Assembly: GCF_903944925.1 (NCBI RefSeq)
Contig: NZ_CAJATU010000123.1
Coordinates: forward strand, 186,001 to 250,000
Source of the DNA: an uncultured Rhodopila sp.
GTDB lineage: Bacteria > Pseudomonadota > Alphaproteobacteria > Acetobacterales > Acetobacteraceae
Length of the DNA stretch: 64,000 bases
Reading direction: 5' to 3'
The notes under the pieces were generated by a model. It had not been told where the DNA came from. It did no database searches and was given only the letters and a program-made list of their open reading frames with translations. Positions 28,901 to 35,296 of the stretch are shown one piece after another (the stretch's first letter is position 1; the number at the start of each line of letters is the position of its first letter). Position numbers and translations under genes: made by a program.

Positions 28901-30914
28901 GCATGTCGTTGATCGACAGGTTGCTAACGTCCACGGTTCCGGCATAGACGATCAGCCCGCGCTGTGTGGTGCCGCCATCCAGGGTGTAGCCATTGCCGAT
29001 GATATCCAGGGTCACCCCGGACTTCAGGTTGATGGCTTCAAGCGCGGTGCTGCCGAGGTTGATGTTGGCGCCGAGTGCGATCGTCGCGGTGCCGGAGATC
29101 GCACTATCCGCCGCCTGGATAGCGGCATTCAGTTCGGACATCGTGGTGATGACGGCGGGCAGTGCCTCCAACGCGCTGCCACCCGAGCCGTCGCCGACGA
29201 CCACATAGTTGGCGACGGTGGCCAGCGGGTTGGCCAGGATCAGGCTTTCGCTGTCGGCCCCGCTGGTCACCGTCAGGGTGGAGCCGTTGAGGCTGGCATG
29301 CGCCCCGGCGGCGAGTTTCATCCCCGGCAGATCGATCGTTTCGTTTGGCCCGAAGGCGGCCACGGTATTGGCGAATGCGGTCGAACCGTTGATCGGCCCG
29401 TCGATGCGCAACGCTCCTGCGCCGGCGAAGGTGATGGCACCCGATCCGGCGGAGGCTCCGGCGGCGATCTCAAGCGTTCCCGCCTTGATCGTGGTTCCCC
29501 CGGTGTAGGTGTTGACAGCCTGAAGCAGCAGCACGCCCGTGCCGTTCACCACCACGCCGACGCTGGAGAAGGGCGTGTAGTAGGATGCCCACGTCAGCGC
29601 GGCGTAGTTGATGCTGCTGGGAACCGAGCCGGCATCGTCGGCGATCACGCCTGCTACGGTCTCCGTGCCCTGCGGCGCGAAGGTCAGCGCGTTGCCGGCG
29701 CCCTGCATATAAATGCCGTTGCCCCAGGCCTGCGCGAGGACATCGGAACCCGGGTCAAGCGTGCCGCCATAGGCGCCGGCCGTGACGGTGCCGGCCGCGA
29801 CCGACCCCGAACCGGCCAGCACAAGGGACGCGCCGGCCTGGACGAAGATGTCGCCGCCCGCGCCAAGGCCGCCGCCGCCGCCGGACTGCAGGCCGGCGCC
29901 GCCGCCCACGCCGGCAAAGGCAAACCAACCCGCGGCGCTGCCGGCACCTCCGCCACCGCCCCAACCACCGAGACCCGAGTGGGCCGGAAGGACGCCTTCC
30001 CAAATGTTGCCGCCCGCGGTGTAGAGGTATTGGCCGCTGGAATACGCGAAGGAGCCGTCGGTGAATCCGTAGCCGCTGCCGCCGCCGCCGCCGAAACCGC
30101 CATTGCCACCCGCGTCGTTCGTCCCGTTGCCGCCGCCGCCGCCGCCGCCCCAGCCGCCGGCACCGCCGCTCGCGTTAGTGCCATTGTACTTCGGTTGAGC
30201 AAAAATTACCGGCGCATGCCCGCCGACACCGCCGCCGCCGCCGCCAGTGGAACCGCCACCCCCGCGTCCTCCGCTGGCACCGCCGCTGGTTTTGTTCGAT
30301 CCGGAGCCGCCCCCGGCTGCCCCGGGGACGATGCCGGTGCCGCTGCCGGATGCTCCGGAACCTATGCCACCGCCACCGCTGCCACTGGCGTTGCCGCCCA
30401 TGCCGCCGCCACCGCCGCGTTGCAACCCTATAATATAATGTTTTAGCACGCCTTCGTAATAGTAGAAGCCACCATAGATAGGCACGGGTGCAGAACCGTT
30501 GCCGCCCTTTGCGGCATCACCGCTGAACGTGACGCTGGTCAGCGTGACGTTGCCGGCATCCCCTGCGACGTTGGAGCCGATGAACAACCCGCCGCCCAAC
30601 CCGGCCCCGCCGCCACCGCCGCTGGCGCCGTTGCCGCCCTGCGCCAGCATGTTGTTCAGGGCGAGATTGGCGACATCGACCGTGCCCGCGTAGACGAACA
30701 GCCCGCGTTCCGACTTGCCGCCATCCAGCGTATGGCCGTTGCCCTCGATGTCCAGCACGACGCCGGCATGCAGGTTGATCGCCTCCAACGCCGTCGTGCC
30801 CAGCGCGATGTTGCCGCTCAGGCTGATCGTGATGGTGCCTGCGGTCGTCACCGTGGATGCACTGACGATCGCCGCGTTGAGTTGCGCGACCGTGGAAACG
30901 GTTGTCGTAGTCAT
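18885..30914 (-). CDS. Giant modular beta-strand-repeat protein with C-terminal Hint domain
   Basis: A 4009-residue protein predicted to be surface-exposed or secreted. Ten related modules follow one another. Each opens with a LNAAI-type helix, continues through a beta-helix-like stretch (NGYTLDGGGTQQGLIV, AVSNLALNDMLAPGG, VTLTNVSFAGDS), and closes with an autotransporter-associated strand repeat (GTLLLSAANTYSGGTTID, GTLEIAAGGSAG). Modules 1, 2 and 10 carry long glycine-rich insertions. The last about 345 residues are a Hint domain (PCFAAGTLIATPDGE, LFVSPAHAVLHDG, TYYHVELDTHDILLSENL). I see no signal peptide, no outer-membrane barrel and no classical RTX nonapeptides, so the export route is unknown. 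The start has AGAGG upstream. The gene is 21 bases downstream of the TPR-sulfotransferase gene, suggesting one operon. Adhesion or biofilm roles are inferred from similar proteins only. Confidence 0.85.
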   Translation of the reverse strand: MTTTTVSTVAQLNAAIVSASTVTTAGTITISLSGNIALGTTALEAINLHAGVVLDIEGNGHTLDGGKSERGLFVYAGTVDVANLALNNMLAQGGNGASGGGGGAGLGGGLFIGSNVAGDAGNVTLTSVTFSGDAAKGGNGSAPVPIYGGFYYYEGVLKHYIIGLQRGGGGGMGGNASGSGGGGIGSGASGSGTGIVPGAAGGGSGSNKTSGGASGGRGGGGSTGGGGGGVGGHAPVIFAQPKYNGTNASGGAGGWGGGGGGGNGTNDAGGNGGFGGGGGSGYGFTDGSFAYSSGQYLYTAGGNIWEGVLPAHSGLGGWGGGGGAGSAAGWFAFAGVGGGAGLQSGGGGGLGAGGDIFVQAGASLVLAGSGSVAAGTVTAGAYGGTLDPGSDVLAQAWGNGIYMQGAGNALTFAPQGTETVAGVIADDAGSVPSSINYAALTWASYYTPFSSVGVVVNGTGVLLLQAVNTYTGGTTIKAGTLEIAAGASAGSGAITFAGAGALRIDGPINGSTAFANTVAAFGPNETIDLPGMKLAAGAHASLNGSTLTVTSGADSESLILANPLATVANYVVVGDGSGGSALEALPAVITTMSELNAAIQAADSAISGTATIALGANINLGSTALEAINLKSGVTLDIIGNGYTLDGGTTQRGLIVYAGTVDVSNLSINDMLAAGGAGSAGGGGGAGLGGGLLIGANVAGDAGNVTLTNVSFANDAAKGGAGGLSAGNAAFGGGGGLGGAGTGGAGGGGVGPTATAGGPGIVPGAAGGGMSVFGHAGGASGGGGGANSAGGGGGVGGQAGSDSYGWVGGAGGWGGGGGGSIKGANGGFGGGGAAGVTAGNGGWGGGGAAGTSKSGVGGFGGGEPTSKGGGGGLAAGGDIFVQTGASLVIAGAGTIAAGTVTAGADPYNGALANAWANGIYLQGGGHALTFAPASTETIAGVVGDDAGSTGVGAYGHTGVVVNGDGTLLLTAANTYTGGTSIQSGTLEIASGASAGSGTITLAGTGTVLRLDTAVTGSASFANTVSGFAIGDTIDLKGLVLAAGAHASLSGSKLTVTSGANTETLTVAGVSAAIGSFVVTRDATGGSALEGLPSAITTAAELNLAILAADNAASGTVAITLGGNINLGTATLSAINLASGVTLNLIGGGYTLDGGGTQQGLIVSAGSVAISNLALNDMLAPGGATGLGGGLYIGSGVAGDPGQVTLANASFSGDTIAAGAGTAAAGDIFLQSGASLAVSGSFSANPSGSGNAITMQGGAPVFAPAGIETVTGVIAGAGGLIMNGPGTLILSAANTFSGGTTIDAGTLEIAAGGSAGTGAIGFAGTAATLRLDAAVSGTAHLANTIGGFVPGDVIDLGGLSYAAGAHATVSGNTVTVTSGANVETLTLSSAPGLVYVANDGSGGTALRDVPALIKSAADLNAAITAADEAISGTTTISLGGNINLGTVALNGISLASGVTLAIAGNGYTLDGGGTQQGLIVSSGSVAIGNLAIDDMLAPGGATGLGGGLFVGASGNATLTNVNFAGDSIAAGAGTTAAGAIFLQTGGSLALAGAATIAAGNGIYASAGNALSVVPTGTETVAGVIAGPGNLILNGPGTLLLAGANTYSGGTTLDAGTLEIAAGGSAGTGTIGFAGTAAALRLDAAVSGAVPFGDTVANLASGDMIDVHGLGFVSGAHAVINGNTLTVISGANRESFTLANPLIGGALVTNDGSGGSLIQAVPVGFPFTATDINTLNAAIVAADQVTSGTLVVNLGTNIALNGVALDALNLKSGVTVDLIGNGYTLDGGGTQQGLVVAAGTVAVSNLALNDMLAPGGSTGLAGGLYLGSAVTGNAASVSLTNVSFAGDSVAAGAGATAAGDVFIQTGASLSVSGTLAANASASGNTIYLQGAGTKAYLAPTGASTISGVIAGAGGLIVDGPGTLTLAGTNSYTGGVTIDAGPTLQVAAGGVPAGGTITFGGTAATLWLNDSTALNAAILAADAATAGAFTFDIGSNFALTSSLAALNLKAGVTVNLIGNGHTLDGGGTRQGLIVSAGSVAVSNLALNDMLAPGGATGLAGGLFLGSAVAGDAAAVTLTNVNFASDTSAAGAGTTAGGDIYIQTGASLTVAGTDSIGVATGGSGKAIYLQGGSGALTVAPGGLETVSGVVAGAGGLILNGPGTLVLSAANSYTGGTMIDAGILELGATGTAGTGTISFAGASATLQADAAVSGTVHFANTISGFGLGNVVDLRGMSFAAGAHAVVNGTTLKVTSGTASETLTLGTASGGANVVNDGTGGTALHAVAAQVASVADLNTAILAADQAVSGTVTIAFGGNIALNGTALAAITMASGATLDIIGNGYTLDGGGTQQGLLINAGSVAINNLTIDDMLAPGGTAGSGGGLDIGTSVSGNPGHATLTNVSFAGNSIAGGAGSSAAGNIFVQAGGALTIAGSGTIAAAAAGAGISIPGGSAAAFAPAGAETVSALISGAGGLILNGSGTLLLSAANTYSGGTTIDAGILELAAGGSPGPGAISFNGSPATLRLDAAVSGAAQFGNTLLNLAAGDTIDLRGLGFAAGATAVVSGNTLTVSSGSKSESFILAGASVDSASVANDGSGGVLVTAQPFAFPATVSDVYALNAAITTADHATSGALTISLGGNINLGTVALNGISLASGVTLDLIGNGYTLDGGGTQQGLIVSAGSVAISSLALSDMLAPGGASGLGGGLFVGANGNATLTNVNFAGDSIAAGAGATAAGSIFLQTGGSLALAGSGTIAAGNGVYLSAGNALSVVTSGTEAVSSVIAGPGGLILNGPGTLLLAGANTYSGGTAIDAGTLEITAGGSAGTGTIGFAGTAATLRLDAAVSGAAQFGETVANFAAGDAIDVHGLGFVSGARAVINGTTLTVISGANSESFTLANPLIGGALVASDGSGGSLVEAVPVGFPFTATDINTLNAAIVAADLATSGTLTVDLGANIALNGVALDALNLKPGVTVDLIGNGYMLDGGGTQQGLVVSVGTVAVSNVAIDGMAGGGGVFAGAAGNVTLTDISFTGNSGGGIYAQAGASLHIADAGTVAGGATSGNDIYLEGGGSPPVFAPGGIETVSGVIAGPGGLVLDGSGTLVVSAANTYSGGTTIDAGTLEIAAAGSAGSGAISFAGSQGTLLLDAPASGGSFANAVANFALGDTIDLRGLSFVPGARASIAGGTLTAVSGANSESFALVNPLVGGALVVSDGAGGSLVEAVPVSADFTATDLNTLNAAIIAANLATSGTLTIELGADIALNGGVLDAFNLASGVTVDLIGNGHTLDGGGTRQGLFVYAGTVAVSNLAIDNMLAQGESGGPGGGGGAGLGGGLFVGSNVAGNAGYVTLDNVSFAGNAAAGGAGSATDWVSSAGGGGMSDSSAPGVGSGYNGGSPFGIGGFGGGGGTSVFTAGGGGFGGGVGVGFWFPNGSAGYGGGAAFSGGGNGLGAGGDIFVQAGASLVIAGSGTIGQGTVTGDPDASVPSAWGDAIYLQGYGNTLTFAPSGTVTVSGVIADGLGAGLTSGLSNQVVYNAGTVGLTDIGPGTLVLTTANTYTGTTTIEAGTLEIAAGASAGSGDISFGGAAATLQIDDPASFTNTILNFSAGDRIDLRGLAYSTGAGAAFWPNSTGPFLTVASAAGSNSFVLLDGPGVNLSVTADGSGGTLVTGEQPCFAAGTLIATPDGEVPVETLKPGDAVLTASGEARPVRWLGFRHVDLTRHPEPARAQPIRIRMNAFGEGWPRRDLFVSPAHAVLHDGVLIPAELLINGGSIVREVRWRAVTYYHVELDTHDILLSENLPTESYLDTGNRGMFANGGVPIWLHPDMSNDHSRRVGGSCASFADDPARLEPVWHRLAKRSVQLGWALPPQPATTRDPALCLVADGRRIAPVAVQRGCHSFIVPAGAADMRLVSRSAAANALTPWVSDSRRLGVQLSSVVWRRQGEVCPVALDNLAPGDGWWAPEWHGAATLRRWTGGNARLPLPRAFGGAWLLDVTVASTVDYVLAEDVVVPVRRAG
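19930..30914 (-). repeat. Ten tandem coding modules of about 0.7-1.8 kb
   Basis: Repeat units within the giant gene, recognised by the recurring helix LNAAI(V/T/L)AAD near each unit start. Approximate unit starts (minus strand) are 30914, 29156, 27643, 26690, 25742, 25022, 24062, 23100, 22155 and 21245. Units starting near 25742 and 22155 are especially alike, sharing FPFTATDINTLNAAIVAAD and GFVSGA blocks. Such similarity favours unequal recombination and copy-number change. The repeats are coding and so are not a CRISPR or satellite array. Confidence 0.8.
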
Positions 30915-30935
30915 CAGCCGGGCCTCTTTCTGCGG

Positions 30936-32705
30936 TTAGGTTGGTTCGAACGGCGCGCCGCGCCGGACCGGTTTCGACTGGTCGTCCCAGTCCGCCAGCA
31001 TTCCGGCCGCCTGGAGTTCAGCGATCAGCGGTTGCAGTTCGGCGGCGTAGGGCTTCCAGCGCCCCAGTCCGCGGGCGTTCACCGGCTGCCGCACCTGTGC
31101 GCGGCTGACCGTGCGGACGCGGCTGGTGCTTTCGTGGAACCGCTCGCAGGCCGGGTCCGCGGGCAGGTCCAGATGCGCCAGCACCCGCGCCAGGGTGCCG
31201 TCGAAATCGTCCACCCAGTCGCTGAGCGCCACGGTCAGCACCGGATTGGGCAGCACCGCCTTCCAGTGTGCCATCAGCCGATGCTGCTGCCCGATCGTCC
31301 AACCGAGTTCGGCCGGGTCGTGCGCGTAACCGTGGCTGCCATGGAAACGGAAGGTGAAGATCGACAGGCCGATATCGCGCGGATCCCGCACGCAGTGGAT
31401 GATCCGCGCGCCGGGCAGCAACAGACCCACCAGGCCCAGATACAGGTAGTTTCCCGGCATCTTGTCGACGATGCGGAGCTTGCCGGGCGCCAGTGCGTGC
31501 AGTTCGTCGAGGTAGTGGGCCGCCGCCGCATTCAGCGTCCGCGAGTCCAGTTCGGCGATCCGGTGGATCGCCGCCGCGTCGTCGCCTTCGCCCAACCGGG
31601 TGAACATTCGGGCCAGTGCCGCTCGTTCACCCGCGCCATGCGCATCGGCGTGCGCGGCGATGATCTGCTCGCACAGGGTCGTGCCTGACCGCGGCATTCC
31701 GACAATGAACACGGGCGCCGGGTCGTCTGGCGATGCACGCGGGCCGTCATGCAGCCGGGCGCGATCCAACCGGGCGATGGCGGCCTCAATGAACGCAAGA
31801 TGATCCGTGCGGGAGAACGGCTGCATCAGCCGCAGCAGCGCATGGCCCTTTTGCCAGTGGGTGAAGGCGGCGGCATGCTGCCGCCGGGCCGACCAGAACT
31901 TCGCCAGGTCGTAATGGCCCATGATGCGGTGTTCGGGCAGCCCCTCGGCGCCCATTGCCTCCAGCGCCTGCTGCATCGCGGCGGCTTGCGCAAGCGCCGC
32001 ATCGTCGTCGCCGGCGGCCTCGGCTAGCAGCAGACGGCGCCAGTGCAGCAGCGGCGCCAGGGCAGGGGGCACCGGACCAAGCGCCACGAAGGCGTCCAGT
32101 ACGCCGGGGACCTCCGCCGCGCGGCCAACTTGCAGCAGCGCCAGCGCGCGTTGCAGCAGCCAGTGGCGGTGGGCGGCCTCATCGGCCGGCGGCGGGCCCG
32201 CATCGAGCAACGCCAGCGCCTCTTCAGCGCGTCCGTCCAGCAGCATGTCGGCGGCCAGGTTGAGCCGCGCCGCGTCGTTGCCGGGGTCGCGGGCGAGGGC
32301 CGCCAGCAGCACGTCCTCGGCGGCGGGGTCGCCGGTGATGCGCATGAACGCGGCGAGGTTGGCCGCCGCGGCCGAATGACCGGGGTCGCGGGCCAAAGCC
32401 TGCCGCATGGCGATCTTGGCGTCCTCGATGCTGCCTTCGCGGTAACGGGCGATACCCAGGTTGACCCAGGCGTCGGCCCAATCGGGGGCGAGGCTGACGG
32501 CCGCGGCGAAGGCCTGCGCCGCCAGGGCGGGCTGCCCGAGCGCTGTCCTTGTTTCGCCGTAGGCATAATGCGGATGCGGATGATCGGGTGCGGCGTGGCA
32601 CGCATCACTGGCGGCGTGCAGCGCATCCTGGAGCTTGCCGGCGGCCATCAGCAGTGCGCACCTGCGCAGGTGCTGCGCGGCGGCTTCGTTCAAAGATGGC
32701 GGCAT
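30936..32705 (-). CDS. TPR-containing sulfotransferase
   Basis: A 589-residue protein. The N-terminal half (about residues 1-260) holds tetratricopeptide repeats (AYGETRTALGQPALAAQAF, AWVNLGIARYREGS, AAANLAAFMRITGD). The C-terminal half is a PAPS-dependent sulfotransferase domain with the 5'-phosphosulfate loop FIVGMPRSGTTLCEQII near 333 and the 3'-phosphate region IIHCVRDPRDIGLSIF. Such enzymes in bacteria resemble protein-tyrosine sulfotransferases, but small-molecule or polysaccharide acceptors are also known. It stands 21 bases upstream of the giant repeat protein gene on the same strand, which makes that protein, or glycans linked to it, a candidate acceptor; this is inference. No signal peptide is visible, so sulfation would occur in the cytoplasm. 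The start at 32705 has only a weak GGA upstream. Confidence 0.88.
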   Translation of the reverse strand: MPPSLNEAAAQHLRRCALLMAAGKLQDALHAASDACHAAPDHPHPHYAYGETRTALGQPALAAQAFAAAVSLAPDWADAWVNLGIARYREGSIEDAKIAMRQALARDPGHSAAAANLAAFMRITGDPAAEDVLLAALARDPGNDAARLNLAADMLLDGRAEEALALLDAGPPPADEAAHRHWLLQRALALLQVGRAAEVPGVLDAFVALGPVPPALAPLLHWRRLLLAEAAGDDDAALAQAAAMQQALEAMGAEGLPEHRIMGHYDLAKFWSARRQHAAAFTHWQKGHALLRLMQPFSRTDHLAFIEAAIARLDRARLHDGPRASPDDPAPVFIVGMPRSGTTLCEQIIAAHADAHGAGERAALARMFTRLGEGDDAAAIHRIAELDSRTLNAAAAHYLDELHALAPGKLRIVDKMPGNYLYLGLVGLLLPGARIIHCVRDPRDIGLSIFTFRFHGSHGYAHDPAELGWTIGQQHRLMAHWKAVLPNPVLTVALSDWVDDFDGTLARVLAHLDLPADPACERFHESTSRVRTVSRAQVRQPVNARGLGRWKPYAAELQPLIAELQAAGMLADWDDQSKPVRRGAPFEPT

Positions 32706-33523
32706 GGCCTATTCCGGACGGACCGGCGCGCGACGCCGGCTGGAGTCGCCCGGGTGGCGAGGTCCATGCGGTTGGCGTGACGCGGGCGTGGCCAAGCAGG
32801 CCGACGCCGGGAGGTTTTGGTGCACGGAAGGCTCTCCCGCCGGGTTGATGCATGCGTTCTGCCATAACAAACATCCTCTGTACAAAAAAATTTCGATTTC
32901 TTTGTATTTTTTCCACGCGCGGACCTTGCCGCCCGCCGGATCGGCACCGCTGTGCGCCCGCGGGACCTGAAGGGATTGGCGCCTCCGGTTCGTCGGGATC
33001 CTGCCAGCCATGAAAGGGACGGAGGTATCGCACTCGCATCGCCGATATTGGCGCTGGCCGGCGGAGAGGGCACGCCGCAGCGCTCCCTCCGGCAGATGAA
33101 GTGTTCCGCCTCCAACGGCATCGATGTGCCAACGTGCGGTTCGGTGGAACGGGCAAAACGGAGCCGCCCGTCATGAGGGCTGCCGGGTTTGGCCTGTAAA
33201 CAGCCAAGTCCATCTTCCAGATCCACTCGGTGGACTAGACCGGAAAGGTGGAGCCCAAGCGTTCGGTGTTGCTGCGCTGGCCCGGCTGGCGGAAGGCGGT
33301 GCAAATACCGTCGAGCGGGGGCGTGATCGCATAGTAACGGTATTGGTCCCGCAGGAGATTTCCATGGATGTTGCGTTGCGTTCTATCCCTAAGCCGATAC
33401 GTCGTGTTCATTCCCGTTCTTGCCAGATCACGTCCTGACCCGCTTCCAGACGGCAAGGTTTGGTTAAGGCGACAAAATCGCGGCGCAGGACGATGTCCTG
33501 GCCATTGATGCTGAAGCGGGCAC
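32706..33523. other. Gene-poor region with an AT-rich island
   Basis: No convincing gene is seen in 818 bases. At 32878-32920 there is an AT-rich tract with poly-A and poly-T runs, very unlike its surroundings. It lies about 175-215 bases upstream of the sulfotransferase start and may hold that operon's promoter or an upstream activating element. Open frames on both strands across 32.6-33.4 kb have no recognisable domain and mutually overlap. One minus-strand frame ending at 33408 reads plausibly for about 45 codons but has no start codon. Confidence 0.4.
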
Positions 33524-35293
33524 CTACTGCGACTTTACAAGACCGGAGAAGCCTGCAAACGCCAGCAAACCAAGAACAAGTCCTGCAATCCTCTGCAGAT
33601 ACTCGAATAGCTTGCTGGCGAACCCCAGATCGAACCGTGTATCAGGAGACCAATAGTCGCGCTGTCCCGTCTCAAGGCCCGGGATCACGGCCTCAAGTGA
33701 ATATATCCACGCGTTGAACTTTGGAAAGCTCTGCGCTTCGGGTTGCTTCAGGAAGCAGTCAATCTGCGCTTGGCCTGAGGCGGCCAACCCCGGACGGCGC
33801 TGGTTGAGGGACGGCAAGGATCTTTCCTCGGTTGTCGGCGCTCCGCACAGGACCCATTCCGGGGAACGCAGATAAACGGAGATGTTGGGCCGCAACTGTT
33901 CCTGTCCCTGGACCGCTGTTAACAACACGACCCCGGCTAACCAAAACAGCAAGAGCCAGACAAAGGATCGCAGGGGATGAAGCCCGTAGCCGACGGTTAT
34001 CCGGAGCAGAAAGTCCTTCAGAAAAAGGGAGGCTCGCTGCATCGGCCCCTTTGCTCTGGCGCGGCGGGCCAGGCGTTGCAGGCGCTCTTTCTCGAACAGG
34101 ATCGTGCGCGCAGCCTCCTGATGGCCCATTTCACCCAAAACGGCGCTTAGCTGCTCATACGGTTGTGGCCAGAAATCTTCTCCCCAACGTTCGGGATCTT
34201 GACGCGACAGCCAGTCGAGCCGAGTGGGAGCATCGACCGGGCTAGCAACGAAGCCGCCGTAGCGGAACCTGTTCAGCAGCAAATCCCCGTGTTTCGGCCA
34301 ACTGGTACGCTCGTCGACGATGGTGCCGGCATAGGCCCCGTTCAGGCCCAGCGCGCCGTCCACTTTGGCTTCGTGTCGCAAAAAGAACGCACCTTCAATT
34401 CTCATTCGGTTCAGTGTAAGCGCGCGAGCGCCCCGCGCTTCGAATGAACCGCTCTCTATTCGAAGATCTCTGCTCACCCTTGTGCCGATAAGGCTCGCTT
34501 CCCCTATGATCCGGGTTTCGTGCAATACAACATCGCCGCCAACGGTCACGCCATCCGCCGCAAGGGCAACGCTCCCGTCCCCGTCGATCAGTGCCCCCAC
34601 GAGACTCAGGTCGCCCGTCAGCCGCGCGCCGGACACCTTGACCAGGCCGCGAAAGCGGCAGCCACGCAAAGTCAGGTCGCCTCGGATGGTTGCATAGGAC
34701 ACGTCCAATGCCACGTCCGTATCTTTCGTGACGGACGAGCCGTCCAGGATGAGCTCTCCTTCGAGACGGGCGCCGCGCATGTCGATTGTGCCGCCGATCT
34801 CGACCGCCCGCAGGGTTATGCCTCCTCTTGATTCCAGACGCCGTCCGATCAGGCCGGGCAGGACGGATCCGTCGAGCAACACCGTGTCCACCGCCGCTGA
34901 TTGCAGGCTTATCGGCGCGGCGAACCGGCAGTCCGCGAGCGCGATGTCGCGCAGAATGCGACAGCCGTGCAGATCGAGCGTTCCGGTCACCCACGCTCCC
35001 CTCAACCGCAATCCCTTTTCGTGAAGGCGAGGCGCATCCGGGCCGCCAAGGAGGATAAGGCGAAGCAGGCTTGCCCGGATGGCACATGCCTCATCGCCTT
35101 CGGCGGGGAGACCGCCGTCGCCGCATTTATGATAGAAGTCGCTATCCAATGCGGCGAGCAATTGCTGTTCGGTGTGCGTGAGCGCTCCGAAGTCGGTCAG
35201 GTTCCTGGGTGTCATCGGTTGCGGAAGTCTGCTCCCGGCGCGTGCGTCTTGCCGGGAGGTTTCAGACGATGACGAGAGCGCTGACGGCACCAC
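33524..35293 (-). CDS. Beta-solenoid-like membrane protein, function unknown
   Basis: A 589-residue protein (563 if the ATG at 35215 is used). About residues 90-330 repeat short beta-strand units rich in G-x-L and L-x-G (TGTLDLHGCRI, GGTIDMRGARLEGEL, GDLTLRGCRFRGL), as in pentapeptide-like or bactofilin-like solenoids. A helical, Arg-rich segment follows. There are two hydrophobic helices: SFVWLLLFWLAGVVLL near 437-455 and LVLGLLAFAGFSGLV at the extreme C-terminus. Between them is an extra-cytoplasmic-type loop of about 115 residues with two cysteines. No enzyme motif is seen. The GTG at 35293 is three bases beyond the stop of the permease gene, implying translational coupling; the later ATG is an alternative start. 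Confidence 0.7.
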   Translation of the reverse strand: MVPSALSSSSETSRQDARAGSRLPQPMTPRNLTDFGALTHTEQQLLAALDSDFYHKCGDGGLPAEGDEACAIRASLLRLILLGGPDAPRLHEKGLRLRGAWVTGTLDLHGCRILRDIALADCRFAAPISLQSAAVDTVLLDGSVLPGLIGRRLESRGGITLRAVEIGGTIDMRGARLEGELILDGSSVTKDTDVALDVSYATIRGDLTLRGCRFRGLVKVSGARLTGDLSLVGALIDGDGSVALAADGVTVGGDVVLHETRIIGEASLIGTRVSRDLRIESGSFEARGARALTLNRMRIEGAFFLRHEAKVDGALGLNGAYAGTIVDERTSWPKHGDLLLNRFRYGGFVASPVDAPTRLDWLSRQDPERWGEDFWPQPYEQLSAVLGEMGHQEAARTILFEKERLQRLARRARAKGPMQRASLFLKDFLLRITVGYGLHPLRSFVWLLLFWLAGVVLLTAVQGQEQLRPNISVYLRSPEWVLCGAPTTEERSLPSLNQRRPGLAASGQAQIDCFLKQPEAQSFPKFNAWIYSLEAVIPGLETGQRDYWSPDTRFDLGFASKLFEYLQRIAGLVLGLLAFAGFSGLVKSQ

Positions 35294-35296
35294 GTC

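Noticed and set aside
19930-30914. Possible CRISPR or satellite array because of repeated sequence
   Set aside because: The repeats are long, coding and variable, with no short direct repeats and unique spacers.
32605-32874. An 89-codon minus-strand frame starting in the AT-rich island and overlapping the sulfotransferase start
   Set aside because: Composition and lack of domain suggest chance; it overlaps a well supported gene in another frame.
33408-33545. About 45 codons on the minus strand (ARFSINGQDIVLRRDFVAL and on) in a frame shifted from the end of the solenoid gene
   Set aside because: No start codon in frame, and no family recognised. It could be a frameshifted tail, but the main gene ends naturally after its terminal helix.
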